Below, in pieces: positions 16,292 through 26,127 of a stretch of 64,000 nt of DNA. How positions within the stretch are numbered: position 1 is the stretch's first letter; the number at the start of each line of letters is the position of its first letter. Position numbers and translations under genes: made by a program. The stretch covers positions 1-64,000 of the forward strand of contig NZ_SNZF01000002.1 of assembly GCF_004363725.1 (NCBI RefSeq). The letters run 5' to 3'. This DNA is from Aquamicrobium defluvii. Lineage in GTDB: Bacteria > Pseudomonadota > Alphaproteobacteria > Rhizobiales > Rhizobiaceae. The notes under the pieces were generated by a model. That model ran no database searches, was not told where the DNA came from, and worked only from the letters and a program-made list of their open reading frames with translations.

Positions 16292-17189
16292 GCATTTCAC
16301 CGGCCTGGAACGGCGCATTGACGAGGCCGCGCACCGGTTCCTCGCCGGTCTGCCCCGGCATCGTGTCGCCGACTCGCTGGTCGAATTTCTGGTCTTCGGG
16401 CTGAAGCAGGCGTGGGCATGCCTGTTCGGCGGGGCGATGCTGGGCCTCATCATCCTCACCCGCTGGCTGTGGCCGGAAGGCGGCGCGGGCTTCATCGCCC
16501 GCTACGACTTCCTGTTCCTTGCCGCCCTTTTCATCCAGCTCGCCATGCTCGTCTTCAGGCTGGAGGCATGGGAGGAAGCCAGGGTCATCCTCATCTTCCA
16601 TGTCGTGGGCACGGCGATGGAAGTGTTCAAGACCCATGCCGGCTCATGGATCTACCCGGAAGAAAACCTTTTCCGCATCGGCGGGGTGCCGCTGTTTTCG
16701 GGGTTCATGTACGCCGCGGTCGGCTCGTACATGGCGCGCATCAACCGCATCTTCGACATCCGGCTGAACCGCTATCCGCCATTGTGGGCGACCATCGTCC
16801 TGGCAGGCGCGATCTACATCAACTTCTTCTCGCACCACTTCATGTGGGACGTTCGCTGGGTGCTGTTTGCGGCGACCTTCGCGCTCTACCGGCACACGAC
16901 CATGCATTACCGCGTCTTCCGGTTCCGGCACAAAATGCCGCTGCTCGTCGCCTTCCTGCTGACGTCGCTCTTCATCTGGATTGCCGAGAACATCGGCACA
17001 TGGTCGCGGGCATGGATCTATCCCAACCAGCATGACGCATGGGTACCGGTTTCGCCCGGAAAGCTCGGTTCCTGGTACCTTTTGATGATCATATCGGTCG
17101 TGCTGGTGACGCTTGTCCACCGGCCCCGGCCCTACATCGCGCAGGAAGAGCCCCGGGACGTGGCCGGCGACGCCGGGGAAACCGCGTGA
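16278..17189 (+). CDS. DUF817 family integral membrane protein
   Basis: 303 residues with about eight hydrophobic spans. It matches DUF817 through FLVFGLKQAWACLFGGAMLGLII, FEVFKT--GSW-YPE, NFFSHHFMWD and ENIGTWSRAWIYPNQ. The conserved His/Asp pairs near predicted membrane faces suggest an enzymatic or metal role, but none is known. The start is a TTG overlapping the preceding gene, chosen because GGAAGAA lies 5 nt upstream and no in-frame ATG occurs before the first span. Confidence 0.83.
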   Translation: MRTDRHFTGLERRIDEAAHRFLAGLPRHRVADSLVEFLVFGLKQAWACLFGGAMLGLIILTRWLWPEGGAGFIARYDFLFLAALFIQLAMLVFRLEAWEEARVILIFHVVGTAMEVFKTHAGSWIYPEENLFRIGGVPLFSGFMYAAVGSYMARINRIFDIRLNRYPPLWATIVLAGAIYINFFSHHFMWDVRWVLFAATFALYRHTTMHYRVFRFRHKMPLLVAFLLTSLFIWIAENIGTWSRAWIYPNQHDAWVPVSPGKLGSWYLLMIISVVLVTLVHRPRPYIAQEEPRDVAGDAGETA

Positions 17190-17193
17190 GCGC

Positions 17194-18036
17194 TCAGAGC
17201 CTGTAGAATTTCCGGATCAGTTCCCAGGCCTCGTCGGCCGTGTCGACGAAGTCGATGATGTCCTGGTCGCCGGGGCTGATCGTGCCCTGTTCCGCCAGAT
17301 AGTCGAGATCGACGGCACGCCGCCAGAATTCCTTGCCGAACAGGATGACGGGGACCCGCTCCATGCGCCCGGTCTGGATCAGCGTCAGCGTCTCGAACAG
17401 CTCGTCCATGGTGCCGAAGCCGCCGGGGAAGACAGCAACCGCCTTGGCGCGCATGACGAAATGCATCTTGCGGATGGCAAAGTAGTGGAAATTGAAGCAC
17501 AGTTCCGGTGTCACATAGGGGTTCGGCGCCTGCTCGTGCGGCAGCACGATGTTGAGGCCGATCGACGGGGCGCCGACATCGTCGGCGCCACGGTTTCCCG
17601 CTTCCATGACGCCGGGCCCGCCGCCGGTCACCACCACGAATTCGCGGTAATAGGTGGCCGCGGACTGCTCCGAGCACAGGCGGGCGAACTTGCGCGCCTC
17701 GTCATAATAGACGCTGTTGAGCTCCAGATTGCGCTTCTGCGTCTCGTTCTTGGCGGCCCATGCCTCGCCGCCGGGCTCGGGAAGGCGCGCGCCTCCGAAC
17801 AGAATCACGGTGGAGCGGATGCCCCGTTCGGCCAGCGTCATCTCCGGCTTCAGCAGCTCGAGCTGGAGGCGCACCGGGCGCAGCTCGCGCCGCGTCATGA
17901 AGTCCTCGTCATTCCAGGCAAGACGATAGGTCGCGGCGCGGGTCTGGGGAGTGTCGGGCACGCTGCGCATCCGCTCAAGGTCCTCGTCCGAGTGCGGCAG
18001 AGGCGTCCAGCCCGTCTTTTCTTCCGGATTCATCAT
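17194..18036 (-). CDS. LOG-family (TIGR00730-type) Rossmann-fold nucleotide hydrolase
   Basis: 280 residues. It carries the LOG/lysine-decarboxylase-like signature: VVTGGGPGVMEAGNRGA (nucleotide loop) and AVFPGGFGTMDELFETLTL (PGG-GT-x-x-E). Members cleave nucleoside 5'-monophosphates such as cytokinin ribotides to base and ribose-5-phosphate. An about 90-residue N-terminal extension marks the longer bacterial form. The start is the ATG pair after GGGAT; a TTG four codons upstream is possible. It is convergent with DUF817 (4 bp apart) and divergent from dapD. Confidence 0.85.
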   Translation of the reverse strand: MMNPEEKTGWTPLPHSDEDLERMRSVPDTPQTRAATYRLAWNDEDFMTRRELRPVRLQLELLKPEMTLAERGIRSTVILFGGARLPEPGGEAWAAKNETQKRNLELNSVYYDEARKFARLCSEQSAATYYREFVVVTGGGPGVMEAGNRGADDVGAPSIGLNIVLPHEQAPNPYVTPELCFNFHYFAIRKMHFVMRAKAVAVFPGGFGTMDELFETLTLIQTGRMERVPVILFGKEFWRRAVDLDYLAEQGTISPGDQDIIDFVDTADEAWELIRKFYRL

Positions 18037-18165
18037 GCGATATCCCAAAATGTCGGCAGCCGGAACGGGCTGCCGCGATTGACCCTCACCATGCCTTCAA
18101 ATAGGGTCCGCGCGGCTTTCCAACCCGTTAAGAACTGCCCCACAAAGCATCCGCAGGAGCAATAG

Positions 18166-19020
18166 ATGTCGCAGCCCGATCTGGCAAACCTCGAAACCAC
18201 AATCGACCAGGCATTCGAACAGCGCGATCAGGTCTCGACATCGACGCGCGGCGAGATCCGCGACGCCGTGGAAACGTCCCTGAGACTGCTCGACAGCGGC
18301 GAGGCGCGGGTGGCGGAAAAACAGGCAGACGGCTCCTGGCACGTGAACCAGTGGCTCAAGAAGGCGGTGCTGCTTTCCTTCCGGCTCAATCCCATGGAGA
18401 TCGTCAGGGGCGGACCGGGCGAATCGGGCTGGTGGGACAAGGTTCCCTCCAAGTTCGACGGCTGGGGCGCGATCGACTTCGAGAAGGCCGGCTTCCGCGC
18501 CGTTCCCAATTGCATTGTGCGCCGCTCGGCCTATGTCGCGCCCGGCGTGGTGCTGATGCCGTCCTTCATCAACCTCGGCGCCTATGTCGATGCCGGCACC
18601 ATGGTCGACACCTGGGCGACGGTGGGCTCCTGCGCCCAGATCGGCAAGAACGTGCACCTGTCGGGCGGCGTCGGCATCGGCGGCGTGCTGGAGCCGATGC
18701 AAGCCGGCCCCACCATCATCGAGGACAATTGCTTCATCGGCGCGCGCTCCGAGGTGGTCGAGGGCTGCATCGTGCGCGAGGGTTCGGTGCTGGGCATGGG
18801 CGTGTTCATCGGCAAGTCCACCAAAATCGTCGACCGCGCGACAGGCGAGGTGTTCTACGGCGAGGTGCCGCCCTATTCGGTGGTGGTGGCCGGCACCATG
18901 CCGGGCAAGCCGCTGCCCGGCGGCGAGCCGGGCCCGAACCTCTACTGCGCGGTGATCGTCAAGCGCGTCGATGAAAAGACCCGTTCGAAAACCTCGATCA
19001 ACGAATTGCTCAGGGACTGA
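18166..19020 (+). CDS. dapD: 2,3,4,5-tetrahydropyridine-2,6-dicarboxylate N-succinyltransferase
   Basis: 284 residues. A helical N-domain is followed by a left-handed beta-helix built from hexapeptide repeats (about 105-245: [44 protein letters not shown]). [34 protein letters not shown] is the family core. It uses succinyl-CoA to succinylate tetrahydrodipicolinate in lysine/diaminopimelate synthesis. It begins a unit dapD-DUF805-dapE; the next gene follows after 3 bp. Confidence 0.97.
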   Translation: MSQPDLANLETTIDQAFEQRDQVSTSTRGEIRDAVETSLRLLDSGEARVAEKQADGSWHVNQWLKKAVLLSFRLNPMEIVRGGPGESGWWDKVPSKFDGWGAIDFEKAGFRAVPNCIVRRSAYVAPGVVLMPSFINLGAYVDAGTMVDTWATVGSCAQIGKNVHLSGGVGIGGVLEPMQAGPTIIEDNCFIGARSEVVEGCIVREGSVLGMGVFIGKSTKIVDRATGEVFYGEVPPYSVVVAGTMPGKPLPGGEPGPNLYCAVIVKRVDEKTRSKTSINELLRD

Positions 19021-19023
19021 TCC

Positions 19024-19389
19024 TTGAACAGCTCACAGGATCTTTTCTGGCTTTTCTTCGGTGCCTCGGGTCGCATCAACCGTCGCGTCTACGCGATGGC
19101 GTGCGCCCTCTCCTACATGGCCCGCTTCTTCACTGCCTATCAGTTCGTACGCTACTCCACCGAAGCGCAACCGAGCGTGGCCTGGGCCACGATCATGCTG
19201 GTGGCGATGCTCCTGTCGCTGTGGAGCAACGTCATGCTGTCGATCAAGCGGCTGCACGATTGCGGCCTGCCGGGGGGCTGGGCGATCCCGACGATCCTGT
19301 TCGACATCCTCGCCGTCTTCGTCCTCGCGCTCATGCCCGGCAATCCCGGGCCGAACCGCTATGGAGAGCACACCAACCGGCCGCGATGA
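19024..19389 (+). CDS. DUF805 family membrane protein
   Basis: 121 residues, about four membrane spans. DUF805 marks are FFGASGRINRRVY at the N-terminus, IKRLHDCGLPGGWAI, and the closing MPGNPGPNRYG. Role unknown. It starts with TTG 3 bp after dapD and lies between dapD and dapE, so it is certainly co-transcribed with the diaminopimelate genes, although no role in that pathway is known. Confidence 0.85.
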   Translation: MNSSQDLFWLFFGASGRINRRVYAMACALSYMARFFTAYQFVRYSTEAQPSVAWATIMLVAMLLSLWSNVMLSIKRLHDCGLPGGWAIPTILFDILAVFVLALMPGNPGPNRYGEHTNRPR

Positions 19390-19440
19390 GAACTGTGCGG
19401 GACCGGTGACAGAGCGCATTGTTTGGACTATCGCTGTGAC

Positions 19441-20634
19441 ATGAAGCTGCCGACCGATCCCGCCGAAAACCTCGCTGCCCTGATCCGCTGCCCATCCGTC
19501 ACCCCTGCCGAAGGCGGGGCGCTGACGGCGCTGGAGGCGATGCTCGTGCCGCTGGGTTTCACGGTCGAGCGGCCGGTGTTCTCGGCGGACGGAACGCCGG
19601 ACATCGAAAACCTCCATGCACGCCGCTCCGGCGAAGGCCCGCACCTGATGTTCGCCGGACATACGGATGTGGTTCCGGCGGGTGACGAGGCCGCGTGGAC
19701 GCATGCGCCCTTCGCCGCCGAAATCGTCGATGGCGTGATGTATGGCCGCGGCGCGGTGGACATGAAGGGCGGCATCGCCTGCTTCGTGGCCGCGCTGGCA
19801 CGGCATGTCGGGGCGACCGGCGGGCCACGGGGACCGGTCTCGCTGCTCATCACCGGCGACGAGGAAGGCCCGGCCATCAACGGCACCGTCAGGCTGCTCG
19901 AATGGGCCGCCCGCAAGGGCGAGCGCTGGGACGCCTGCCTGCTCGGCGAACCGACCAATCCGGACCGGCTCGGCGACATGATCAAGGTCGGCCGGCGCGG
20001 TTCCCTGTCGGGCACCCTCACCGTGCTGGGGCGGCAGGGACATGCCGCCTATCCCCATCTTGCCGACAATCCGGTGCGTGGCCTGATGACCCTGCTGGAC
20101 GCCCTGCTCGGCCCGCCATTCGATGCCGGCACGGAACGCTTCCAGCCGACCAATCTGGAAGTGACATCCGTGGATGTCGGCAACACGGCCACCAACGTCA
20201 TCCCGGCGCGCGCGAGCGCCGCCTTCAATGTGCGCTTCAACGACACATGGTCCGCGGAGAGCCTTCAGGCCGAGATCCACAACCGGCTCGATGCGGCGAG
20301 CCGCCGCCGCAAATATCGCAAGGGCCGCAAGGAACCGATCGGGTTCGATCTGGCATGGCGCGACAATCCGAGCCACGTCTTCCTGACCCATGACGAAAAG
20401 CTGATCGGCACGCTTTCGCGCTCGGTCGAGGCGGTGACCGGCGTCCGCCCGGTCCTGTCCACGTCAGGCGGCACGTCGGACGCACGCTTCATCAAGGATT
20501 ATTGCCCGGTTGTCGAATTCGGACTGGTCGGCCAGACCATGCACATGGTCGACGAGCGGGTGCCGCTCGCCGATCTGGAAACGCTGACCGAAATCTACCG
20601 GCGCTTCATCGGCAACTGGTTCGGAGAGCAGTGA
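19441..20634 (+). CDS. dapE: Succinyl-diaminopimelate desuccinylase
   Basis: 397 residues of the M20 dinuclear-zinc family. [13 protein letters not shown] (first metal His), [11 protein letters not shown] (bridging Asp), [15 protein letters not shown] (catalytic Glu) and [11 protein letters not shown] are present in order, with the dimerisation domain in the middle and the C-terminal [12 protein letters not shown] metal His. It releases succinate from N-succinyl-LL-diaminopimelate. The start is the ATG giving [11 protein letters not shown], which matches the family N-terminus; an upstream TTG is unlikely. Confidence 0.96.
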   Translation: MKLPTDPAENLAALIRCPSVTPAEGGALTALEAMLVPLGFTVERPVFSADGTPDIENLHARRSGEGPHLMFAGHTDVVPAGDEAAWTHAPFAAEIVDGVMYGRGAVDMKGGIACFVAALARHVGATGGPRGPVSLLITGDEEGPAINGTVRLLEWAARKGERWDACLLGEPTNPDRLGDMIKVGRRGSLSGTLTVLGRQGHAAYPHLADNPVRGLMTLLDALLGPPFDAGTERFQPTNLEVTSVDVGNTATNVIPARASAAFNVRFNDTWSAESLQAEIHNRLDAASRRRKYRKGRKEPIGFDLAWRDNPSHVFLTHDEKLIGTLSRSVEAVTGVRPVLSTSGGTSDARFIKDYCPVVEFGLVGQTMHMVDERVPLADLETLTEIYRRFIGNWFGEQ

Positions 20635-20639
20635 CGATC

Positions 20640-21233
20640 ATGCTGTCGGCGGACGAGATCCAGACATCGCTTGTCGGCGCATGGCGCCTGATGATGGGCA
20701 AACCGGATGGGTTTCGCCTGCTGGATCTTTCCGCCGAAGGCTTCTGGAATTCGTTTCAGGCCATACTCGTGGCGGTGCCGGCGCTGATCCTCGGCTGGAT
20801 CGGCGCAGCCAATGAAATCAGCGATCCCGCGGCCGCAACCGGGCGCTTTTCCATGGTGGTGAAGCTGGGGCTGGTCGATCTCGGAAGCTGGCTGCTGCCG
20901 CTTGTGGGGCTGGCCCTGGTGGCGCAGCATGTCGGCATCGCCAATCGCTTTGTGCATTATGTGGTGGCAAGCAACTGGGCTTCGGCCATCATCGCCTGGC
21001 TGCTATTGCCCCCGGCATTGCTCCGGCTGTTCCTGCCCTCGGCTACCGAAGCCGCCATGCTCGTTTCCCTGCTTCTGTTCGTCGCCTCGCTGGTGCTGAC
21101 ATGGCGCATGACCAACGCAGCCATCGGCAGGGGAGCGGCGATGGGCTCGGCCGTGTTCGCCGGCATGTTCGTTGCATCGCTGGTCGTGCTGTTCACGCTC
21201 CAGTCGCTGCTGGGGATCCCGATTCCGGGATAA
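20640..21233 (+). CDS. Uncharacterised multi-span membrane protein
   Basis: 197 residues with five hydrophobic stretches (about 36-58, 74-96, 104-130, 136-158, 166-190), a polar N-terminus with IQTSLVGAWRLMMGKPDGFRLLDLS, and no motif I recognise. It resembles small conserved membrane proteins of alphaproteobacteria that follow dapE. It begins 5 bp after dapE's stop; a GTG 9 nt earlier overlaps that stop and is an alternative start. It is convergent with truA. Confidence 0.7.
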   Translation: MLSADEIQTSLVGAWRLMMGKPDGFRLLDLSAEGFWNSFQAILVAVPALILGWIGAANEISDPAAATGRFSMVVKLGLVDLGSWLLPLVGLALVAQHVGIANRFVHYVVASNWASAIIAWLLLPPALLRLFLPSATEAAMLVSLLLFVASLVLTWRMTNAAIGRGAAMGSAVFAGMFVASLVVLFTLQSLLGIPIPG

Positions 21234-21267
21234 GCCCCGTCTTGTCCGGCGCCGTGCCCGAGGCCTT

Positions 21268-22020
21268 TCAGCCGTCCGGGTAGTCCACCCCGGTCAGATA
21301 GAGCCCGTCGGGAGGCGCGACCTGCCCGCAGGCGGCCCGGTTGGCGGCCTCCAGCGCTGCCCCGAGATCCGCCGAAGTCCACGCCCCGTCGCCCACACGC
21401 TTCAGCGAGCCGACCATGGACCGCACCTGATTGTGCAGGAAGGAGCGCGCGGAGGCCCTGATCTCGATCTCGTCGCCAAGACGCGTGACGTCGAGGCGGT
21501 CCAGCGTGCGTATCGGACTGTTGGCCTGACACTGGGACGAGCGGAAGGTGGTGAAATCGTGCCGGCCGAGCAACAGCTGCGCGGCATGGTGCATGGCTCC
21601 CGCATCGAGCGCTTTGGGCACCCACCACACCTTGCCCTTGTCGAGCGCCGGCGGCGCGCGGCGGTTGGATATGCGATAGAGATAGTGGCGCCCGAGCGCG
21701 GAAAAGCGCGCATCGAAATCGTCGCCGACCTGCGCCGCGGCAAGAACGGCGACGCGTTCGCCGGCCTGCCGGAGATGGGCGTTCAACGCATCGCGCACCG
21801 TATCGCCGCGCCATTGCTTCATGAGATCGACATGGGCGACCTGGGCGGTGGCATGCACGCCGGCATCGGTGCGGCCCGCGCCACGGATCGAAACCGTTTC
21901 CCCGCTCAGCCTGAAAATGGCCTCTTCCACGGCCTGCTGGACCGTAGGCAAACCGGCCTGACGCTGCCAGCCCGCATAAGGCCCGCCGTCATATTCGAGA
22001 TCGATCCGGTAGCGCGGCAT
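21268..22020 (-). CDS. truA: tRNA pseudouridine(38-40) synthase TruA
   Basis: 250 residues. The catalytic motif [12 protein letters not shown] places the active Asp at residue 52; [21 protein letters not shown] is the family start. [20 protein letters not shown] and [17 protein letters not shown] complete the fold. It isomerises uridines 38-40 of the tRNA anticodon arm. Last gene of the minus-strand unit def-fmt-GNAT-truA, with a 10 bp gap to the GNAT gene. The start is the ATG beginning at the family-conserved residue. Confidence 0.96.
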   Translation of the reverse strand: MPRYRIDLEYDGGPYAGWQRQAGLPTVQQAVEEAIFRLSGETVSIRGAGRTDAGVHATAQVAHVDLMKQWRGDTVRDALNAHLRQAGERVAVLAAAQVGDDFDARFSALGRHYLYRISNRRAPPALDKGKVWWVPKALDAGAMHHAAQLLLGRHDFTTFRSSQCQANSPIRTLDRLDVTRLGDEIEIRASARSFLHNQVRSMVGSLKRVGDGAWTSADLGAALEAANRAACGQVAPPDGLYLTGVDYPDG

Positions 22021-22030
22021 GGCGGCGCTC

Positions 22031-22534
22031 TCAGGCGGAGGCTTCGGCGCCGAAGGCAGGCGCATAAACCAGCCGGCCCTCGAGCGGCGCGTCGCCCCAA
22101 GCCAGCGCCATCAGCTCCGCGCACTGGAAAACGCTTTCGAACCGCGCCGCGCGGTCGTGACGATAGCCGAAGCGGGAATAATAGGCCGGATGACCGAGCA
22201 CCACGGCAAGGGTTTCGCCGGCATCGCGCAGGCGTCGATGCGCCTCCAGCACGAGCGCGCTGCCGATCCCGGTCTTCTGGAACTCCGGCAAAACCGCGAG
22301 CGGCGCAAGCGCCACGGCAGCGAAGCTGTCCCCGCCATCGCGCACGGCCATTCGCGTGAACATGACATGGCCGACAATCCGCCCATCCTCCTGCGCCACC
22401 AGTTCGAGCAGGTCGTCACCGGCAGCGGCGAGGGCCTCGACCAGATCGGCCTCGTCGCTGCGGCCAAACGCCCTTTCCTCGACGGTGCGAATGGCCGCCC
22501 GATCCCCGGGCCTTGCCTCGCGGATAGCGCTCAT
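22031..22534 (-). CDS. GNAT-family N-acetyltransferase
   Basis: 167 residues. The acetyl-CoA pyrophosphate loop is [17 protein letters not shown] (the Q/R-x-x-G-x-G/A motif A), preceded by [10 protein letters not shown] and followed by [15 protein letters not shown], the last typical of YhbS-like acetyltransferases. Substrate unknown. It overlaps fmt by 4 bp (ATGA) and is followed by truA, so it is co-expressed with translation genes. Confidence 0.87.
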   Translation of the reverse strand: MSAIREARPGDRAAIRTVEERAFGRSDEADLVEALAAAGDDLLELVAQEDGRIVGHVMFTRMAVRDGGDSFAAVALAPLAVLPEFQKTGIGSALVLEAHRRLRDAGETLAVVLGHPAYYSRFGYRHDRAARFESVFQCAELMALAWGDAPLEGRLVYAPAFGAEASA

Positions 22535-23496
22535 GACAGCTTCGCTCCGGCGGCGAGCCGCGAGCCGCGCACGAACTCGCTGGCGGAGACGGCGCGCGAG
22601 CCGGCGCGCTGCACCTCGACAAGCCGCACCGCGCCCGTGCCGCAGGCGATTGTGAGTTCGTCATCGAGCACGGTTCCCGGCCCTCCCGAACCCGCAGCCC
22701 CCCCACTATTTGCCCCCGCCCCCTTCGCCAGAGTGGAGCGCAGGAGCTTCAGGCGTTCAGGCTTGCCGCCCGTCCCGAACTCGCACCATGCGCCCGGAAA
22801 CGGCGACAGGCCGCGAATGTGATTGTGCACCTCCTGCGCGGGGCGGCTCCAGTCGACCCGCGTTTCAGCCTTGTCGATCTTTCTCGCGTAGAGAGCCCCG
22901 TCTTCGGGCTGCGGCGTGAAGCCGAGGGTTCCGGCCTCCAGCTTCGCCAGCGCCTCCACCATCAGGGCCGCGCAGGCCGGCATCAGCGCATCGTGCAACT
23001 CGCCGGCGGTCATGTCCGCGCCGATTTCCGTGCTGTGGGTCAGCGCGACAGGGCCGGTGTCGAGCCCTTCTTCCATGCGCATCACCATGACGCCGGTTTC
23101 CGTATCGCCGGCCATGATGGCGCGCTGGATGGGAGCGGCACCGCGCCAGCGCGGCAAAAGCGACGCATGACCGTTGAGACAGCCGAAGCGGGGCGCGTCC
23201 AGAATGGCGCGGGGCAGGAGCAGGCCATAGGCGACGACAACCGCCACGTCGGCATTCAGCGCCCGGAAAGCTTCCTGCTCATCCATCCCCTTGAGAGAAA
23301 GCGGTGTGAAAACCGGTATGCCCAGCCTCCCGGCCTCACGGTGAACCGGTGAAGCGGTGAGTTCCAGCCCGCGCCGCCCCGCCGCGCGCGGCGGCTGCGT
23401 ATAGACCGCGACGATCTCATGCCCGGCTTCGGAGAGGGCGCGAAGCGTGGGCACCGGGAAATCCGGCGTGCCCATGAAGACGACGCGCAACGCCAT
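22531..23496 (-). CDS. fmt: Methionyl-tRNA formyltransferase
   Basis: 321 residues. [14 protein letters not shown] opens the fold, and the formyl-transfer motif [17 protein letters not shown] (Asn108, His110) is complete; the C-domain with [14 protein letters not shown] and [15 protein letters not shown] tRNA-binding sequence is present. It formylates initiator Met-tRNA with 10-formyl-tetrahydrofolate. It begins 3 bp after def, the standard def-fmt pairing. Confidence 0.97.
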   Translation of the reverse strand: MALRVVFMGTPDFPVPTLRALSEAGHEIVAVYTQPPRAAGRRGLELTASPVHREAGRLGIPVFTPLSLKGMDEQEAFRALNADVAVVVAYGLLLPRAILDAPRFGCLNGHASLLPRWRGAAPIQRAIMAGDTETGVMVMRMEEGLDTGPVALTHSTEIGADMTAGELHDALMPACAALMVEALAKLEAGTLGFTPQPEDGALYARKIDKAETRVDWSRPAQEVHNHIRGLSPFPGAWCEFGTGGKPERLKLLRSTLAKGAGANSGGAAGSGGPGTVLDDELTIACGTGAVRLVEVQRAGSRAVSASEFVRGSRLAAGAKLS

Positions 23497-23499
23497 GGA

Positions 23500-24030
23500 T
23501 CAGCCGACGAGCCGGCCGGCCGGCTTCTCGCGTGCCAGCTTGCGGAACTTGCGCATGACCATGTCGCGCTTGAGCTTTGAAATATGGTCGATGAACAGCA
23601 CGCCATTGAGATGGTCGATTTCATGCTGAAGGCACGTCGCCATCAGCCCCTCGGCCATCATTTCCTGTTCCCTGCCGTCACGGTCGACATATTTCACACG
23701 CACGGAGGCGGGGCGCTCGACTTCCGCGTAATATTCGGGGATCGACAGGCAGCCCTCCTCGTAGACGGAGCGTTCGTCGCTCGAGTCCAGGATTTCGGGA
23801 TTGACGAAGACATGCGGGGCCGGTTCGTCATCTTCCTTGGCCAGGTCGATGACCAGAAGGCGCAGCGGCAGGCCGATCTGGATCGCGGCGAGGCCGATGC
23901 CCGGTGCGTCGTACATCGTTTCCAGCATGTCGTCGGCGAGCCTGCGCAGCGAATCGTCGACACGCTCGACCGGTTTGGAGACCTGTCGCAGCAAGGGGTC
24001 GGGAAGGATGATGAGCGGCTTGATGGTCAT
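23500..24030 (-). CDS. def: Peptide deformylase
   Basis: 176 residues with the three deformylase motifs: [10 protein letters not shown] (44-53; Ile replaces the usual Pro), EGCLSIP (92-98, metal Cys) and HEIDH (136-140, metal His pair and catalytic Glu). It removes the N-formyl group from nascent proteins. The start is [12 protein letters not shown], the family-conserved N-terminus; a longer open frame upstream is not supported. First gene of the def-fmt-GNAT-truA unit and divergent from rmuC (102 bp between starts). Confidence 0.97.
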   Translation of the reverse strand: MTIKPLIILPDPLLRQVSKPVERVDDSLRRLADDMLETMYDAPGIGLAAIQIGLPLRLLVIDLAKEDDEPAPHVFVNPEILDSSDERSVYEEGCLSIPEYYAEVERPASVRVKYVDRDGREQEMMAEGLMATCLQHEIDHLNGVLFIDHISKLKRDMVMRKFRKLAREKPAGRLVG

Positions 24031-24132
24031 TGCGCTCACGTAAGACCTCGCCAGTTTCCCGTCAACCGGGAAGGTTGGCACATGTTCACGTTTTGATCTG
24101 GTGACGGGAAGCGAATCTGCTAGGATATGTTA

Positions 24133-25380
24133 ATGAGCGACCTGCAAAGTCCCTTCTCCCTGCCAATCGCGCGGCTCGGCGCCAGCACCTTCACGCTCGG
24201 CCAGTTGCTGGTTTTGACCGCTCTCCTCTTCGCCATTCTGCTCATGGTCATGGTTGTTGCCCTGTGGCGTGCAGCGAAGGCCCGTGCCGAGGCAGCGGCG
24301 GAAGCTGCGGACAACGCCCGCGATGCGGAAGCGCGGATGGCCGAAATCATGCGCAGTCAGGCCGAAATGCAGGGGCGCATGGGCGCGATCGCCGACGTGT
24401 TCGGCTCCCGGCAGGCGGAACTGACGCAATCGCTCAGCCAGCGCCTCGACGCCATGAGCGGCCGGCTGGGCCAGACCATCAGCGAACAGACCCGTGCCAC
24501 CCACGAGAATCTCGCCAGACTGCAGGAACGGCTGGCCACAATCGACAGCGCCCAGAACAACATTCAGGCCCTGGCCGGGCAGGTGGTGCAGCTTCAGGCG
24601 ATCCTTTCCGACAAGCAGACGCGCGGCGCGTTCGGCCAGTCGCGCATGGAAGCGATCGTCGCTGACGGCCTGCCGATGGGCTCCTATGAATTTCAGGCCA
24701 CGCTGTCCAACGGCAGCAGGCCGGATTGCCTCGTGAAAATGCCGAATGGCGTGCCTTCGCTGGTCATCGACGCCAAGTTCCCGCTGGAGGCATGGAACGC
24801 CATTCGCGCCGCCGAAACGGGCGAGGCGCGGAAGGCGGCGGCGCAGGCATTCCGGCGCGACGTTGAAATCCATATCCGGGACATTGCCGGAAAATACCTC
24901 ATTCAGGGGGAAACGCAGGACACGGCCTTCATGTTCGTGCCCTCCGAATCCGTGTTCGCCGAGATCCATGAGAATTTCGAAGCGCTGGTGCAGCGCGCGC
25001 ATCGCTCGCGCATCGTCATCGTTTCACCCTCGCTGCTCATGCTGTCGATTCAGGTCATACAGGCGATCCTCAAGGACGCCCGCATGCGCGAGCAGGCGCA
25101 TGTCATCCAGGGCGAGGTGATCCGGCTGATGGAGGATGTGGGCCGACTGGACGAGCGGGTGCGCAAACTGCAAACGCATTTCGGACAGGCATCGAAGGAC
25201 ATCGACGACATTCTCGTCTCGACCTCCAGGGTAACGAGGCGCGGGCAGAAGATCGAGGCGCTGGAATTTGGGGGCGCTGCGGCCGAAGCCGAAGCCGGCA
25301 AGGACGACGGCGCCGCTGCCCCCATGGCCGCCTCCAGGACCGGGCAATTGCGGCTGCGGATTGTCGAGGAGGCCGAATAG
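24133..25380 (+). CDS. rmuC: RmuC family DNA recombination protein
   Basis: 415 residues. One membrane span (about 15-38), a long coiled coil (about 40-150, rich in Ala/Glu/Arg heptads) and the RmuC nuclease-like domain with YEFQATLSNGSRPDCLVKMPNG, VIDAKFPLEAW and FMFVPSESVFAEIHE. Members limit inversions at short inverted repeats, presumably by cutting DNA. The second ATG is chosen because AGGA lies 7 nt before it. The Ala/Glu-rich tail (about 370-395) is variable in the family. Confidence 0.92.
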   Translation: MSDLQSPFSLPIARLGASTFTLGQLLVLTALLFAILLMVMVVALWRAAKARAEAAAEAADNARDAEARMAEIMRSQAEMQGRMGAIADVFGSRQAELTQSLSQRLDAMSGRLGQTISEQTRATHENLARLQERLATIDSAQNNIQALAGQVVQLQAILSDKQTRGAFGQSRMEAIVADGLPMGSYEFQATLSNGSRPDCLVKMPNGVPSLVIDAKFPLEAWNAIRAAETGEARKAAAQAFRRDVEIHIRDIAGKYLIQGETQDTAFMFVPSESVFAEIHENFEALVQRAHRSRIVIVSPSLLMLSIQVIQAILKDARMREQAHVIQGEVIRLMEDVGRLDERVRKLQTHFGQASKDIDDILVSTSRVTRRGQKIEALEFGGAAAEAEAGKDDGAAAPMAASRTGQLRLRIVEEAE

Positions 25381-25604
25381 GCCGGGTCGCTGCGGGTTTC
25401 TGGCGGCAGCGGTCCCCCTGCCTTCGTCTTTCCGTGCGTTCTCCGGGTCCGGGAAAAAGGTCGATGTCCGTGACCCGGCCCGTCCGGTTCCATCGGCGGG
25501 CAAGGATGAGTCTGCCTCAGCCGTAATTTCGCAGACGCTCCCGCGCATTGCTGCGTTGCAATGGCGACCCTTGATCCCTTTGCGGCCCGGCCTTATGTCA
25601 CGGA
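25381..25604. other. Spacer between rmuC and the guanidine riboswitch
   Basis: About 220 bp without a credible gene. It must hold the promoter of the riboswitch-gdx transcript. I see no strong -35/-10 pair and no T-tracted terminator for rmuC; short GC-rich inverted segments occur but none is convincing. Confidence 0.5.
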
Positions 25605-25679
25605 CCGTGGGGACGGCCCCATGGTTTCAGAACCGGGAAAGGACCTGAAATCCCTGTTTCCGGTCGGGACGACCCGCCC
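25605..25679 (+). promoter_or_regulatory. Guanidine-II (mini-ykkC) riboswitch
   Basis: Two hairpins with ACGR tetraloops, the defining design of the guanidine-II class. P1: CCGTGGGG and CCCCATGG around loop ACGG (25605-25624, 8 pairs with one G-U). P2: CGGG and CCCG around loop ACGA (25665-25676) with two further outer pairs. The linker is 37-40 nt and the gdx/sugE ATG is 20 nt after P2. Without ligand, GGGACG of P2 can pair with CGTCCC directly before the ATG, burying the GGAG Shine-Dalgarno in the loop; guanidine-stabilised loop-loop kissing would free it. Class and gene context agree. Confidence 0.88.
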
Positions 25680-25695
25680 TATGACGGAGCGTCCC

Positions 25696-26010
25696 ATGAG
25701 CTGGTTTCTGCTTTTCATCGCCGGTCTTTTCGAGGTGGGCTGGGCGATCGGCCTCAAATACACCGATGGCTTTACGAGGCCGCTGCCAACCCTGCTGACC
25801 GTTGTTTCCATGGTGATCAGCATGGTGCTGCTCGGCCTTGCGCTCAAGCATCTGCCGGTCGGCACAGGTTACGCCGTCTGGACCGGCATCGGCACCGTGG
25901 GCACGGCGCTGCTCGGCATTTTCCTGCTGAACGAGCCGGCCACGGCAGCAAGGCTTGCCTGCATCGCGCTGATCGTGGGCGGCATCGTCGGCCTCAAGCT
26001 GGCGACCTGA
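25696..26010 (+). CDS. gdx: Guanidinium/H+ exporter of the SMR family (Gdx, formerly SugE)
   Basis: 104 residues, four membrane spans. The conserved coupling glutamate is Glu13 in [22 protein letters not shown], a segment that separates Gdx/SugE from EmrE-type pumps; [14 protein letters not shown] and EPATAARL are also typical. It exports guanidinium in exchange for protons as an antiparallel dimer. GGAG lies 6 nt before the ATG; the open frame extends upstream through the riboswitch but that part is not coding. Expression is predicted to rise with guanidine through translational switching. Confidence 0.94.
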   Translation: MSWFLLFIAGLFEVGWAIGLKYTDGFTRPLPTLLTVVSMVISMVLLGLALKHLPVGTGYAVWTGIGTVGTALLGIFLLNEPATAARLACIALIVGGIVGLKLAT

Positions 26011-26033
26011 TCCGCACCGCAAAGCGCCAAAGC

Positions 26034-26091
26034 GCAGCAGGCAGTCCCATCAGGCGGCCTGCTGCAACCGCCCGCCTGTTCCGGTTTTTTT
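26034..26091 (+). terminator. Possible terminator after gdx
   Basis: A 9 bp stem GCAGCAGGC/GCCTGCTGC with a 14 nt loop begins 24 bp after the gdx stop. A seven-T run (GGTTTTTTTCC) follows 18 bp after the stem rather than immediately, so this is not a canonical intrinsic terminator. Confidence 0.4.
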
Positions 26092-26127
26092 CCGCGCCTG
26101 CAAAACGATAGTGCATGGCAAAAAAGA

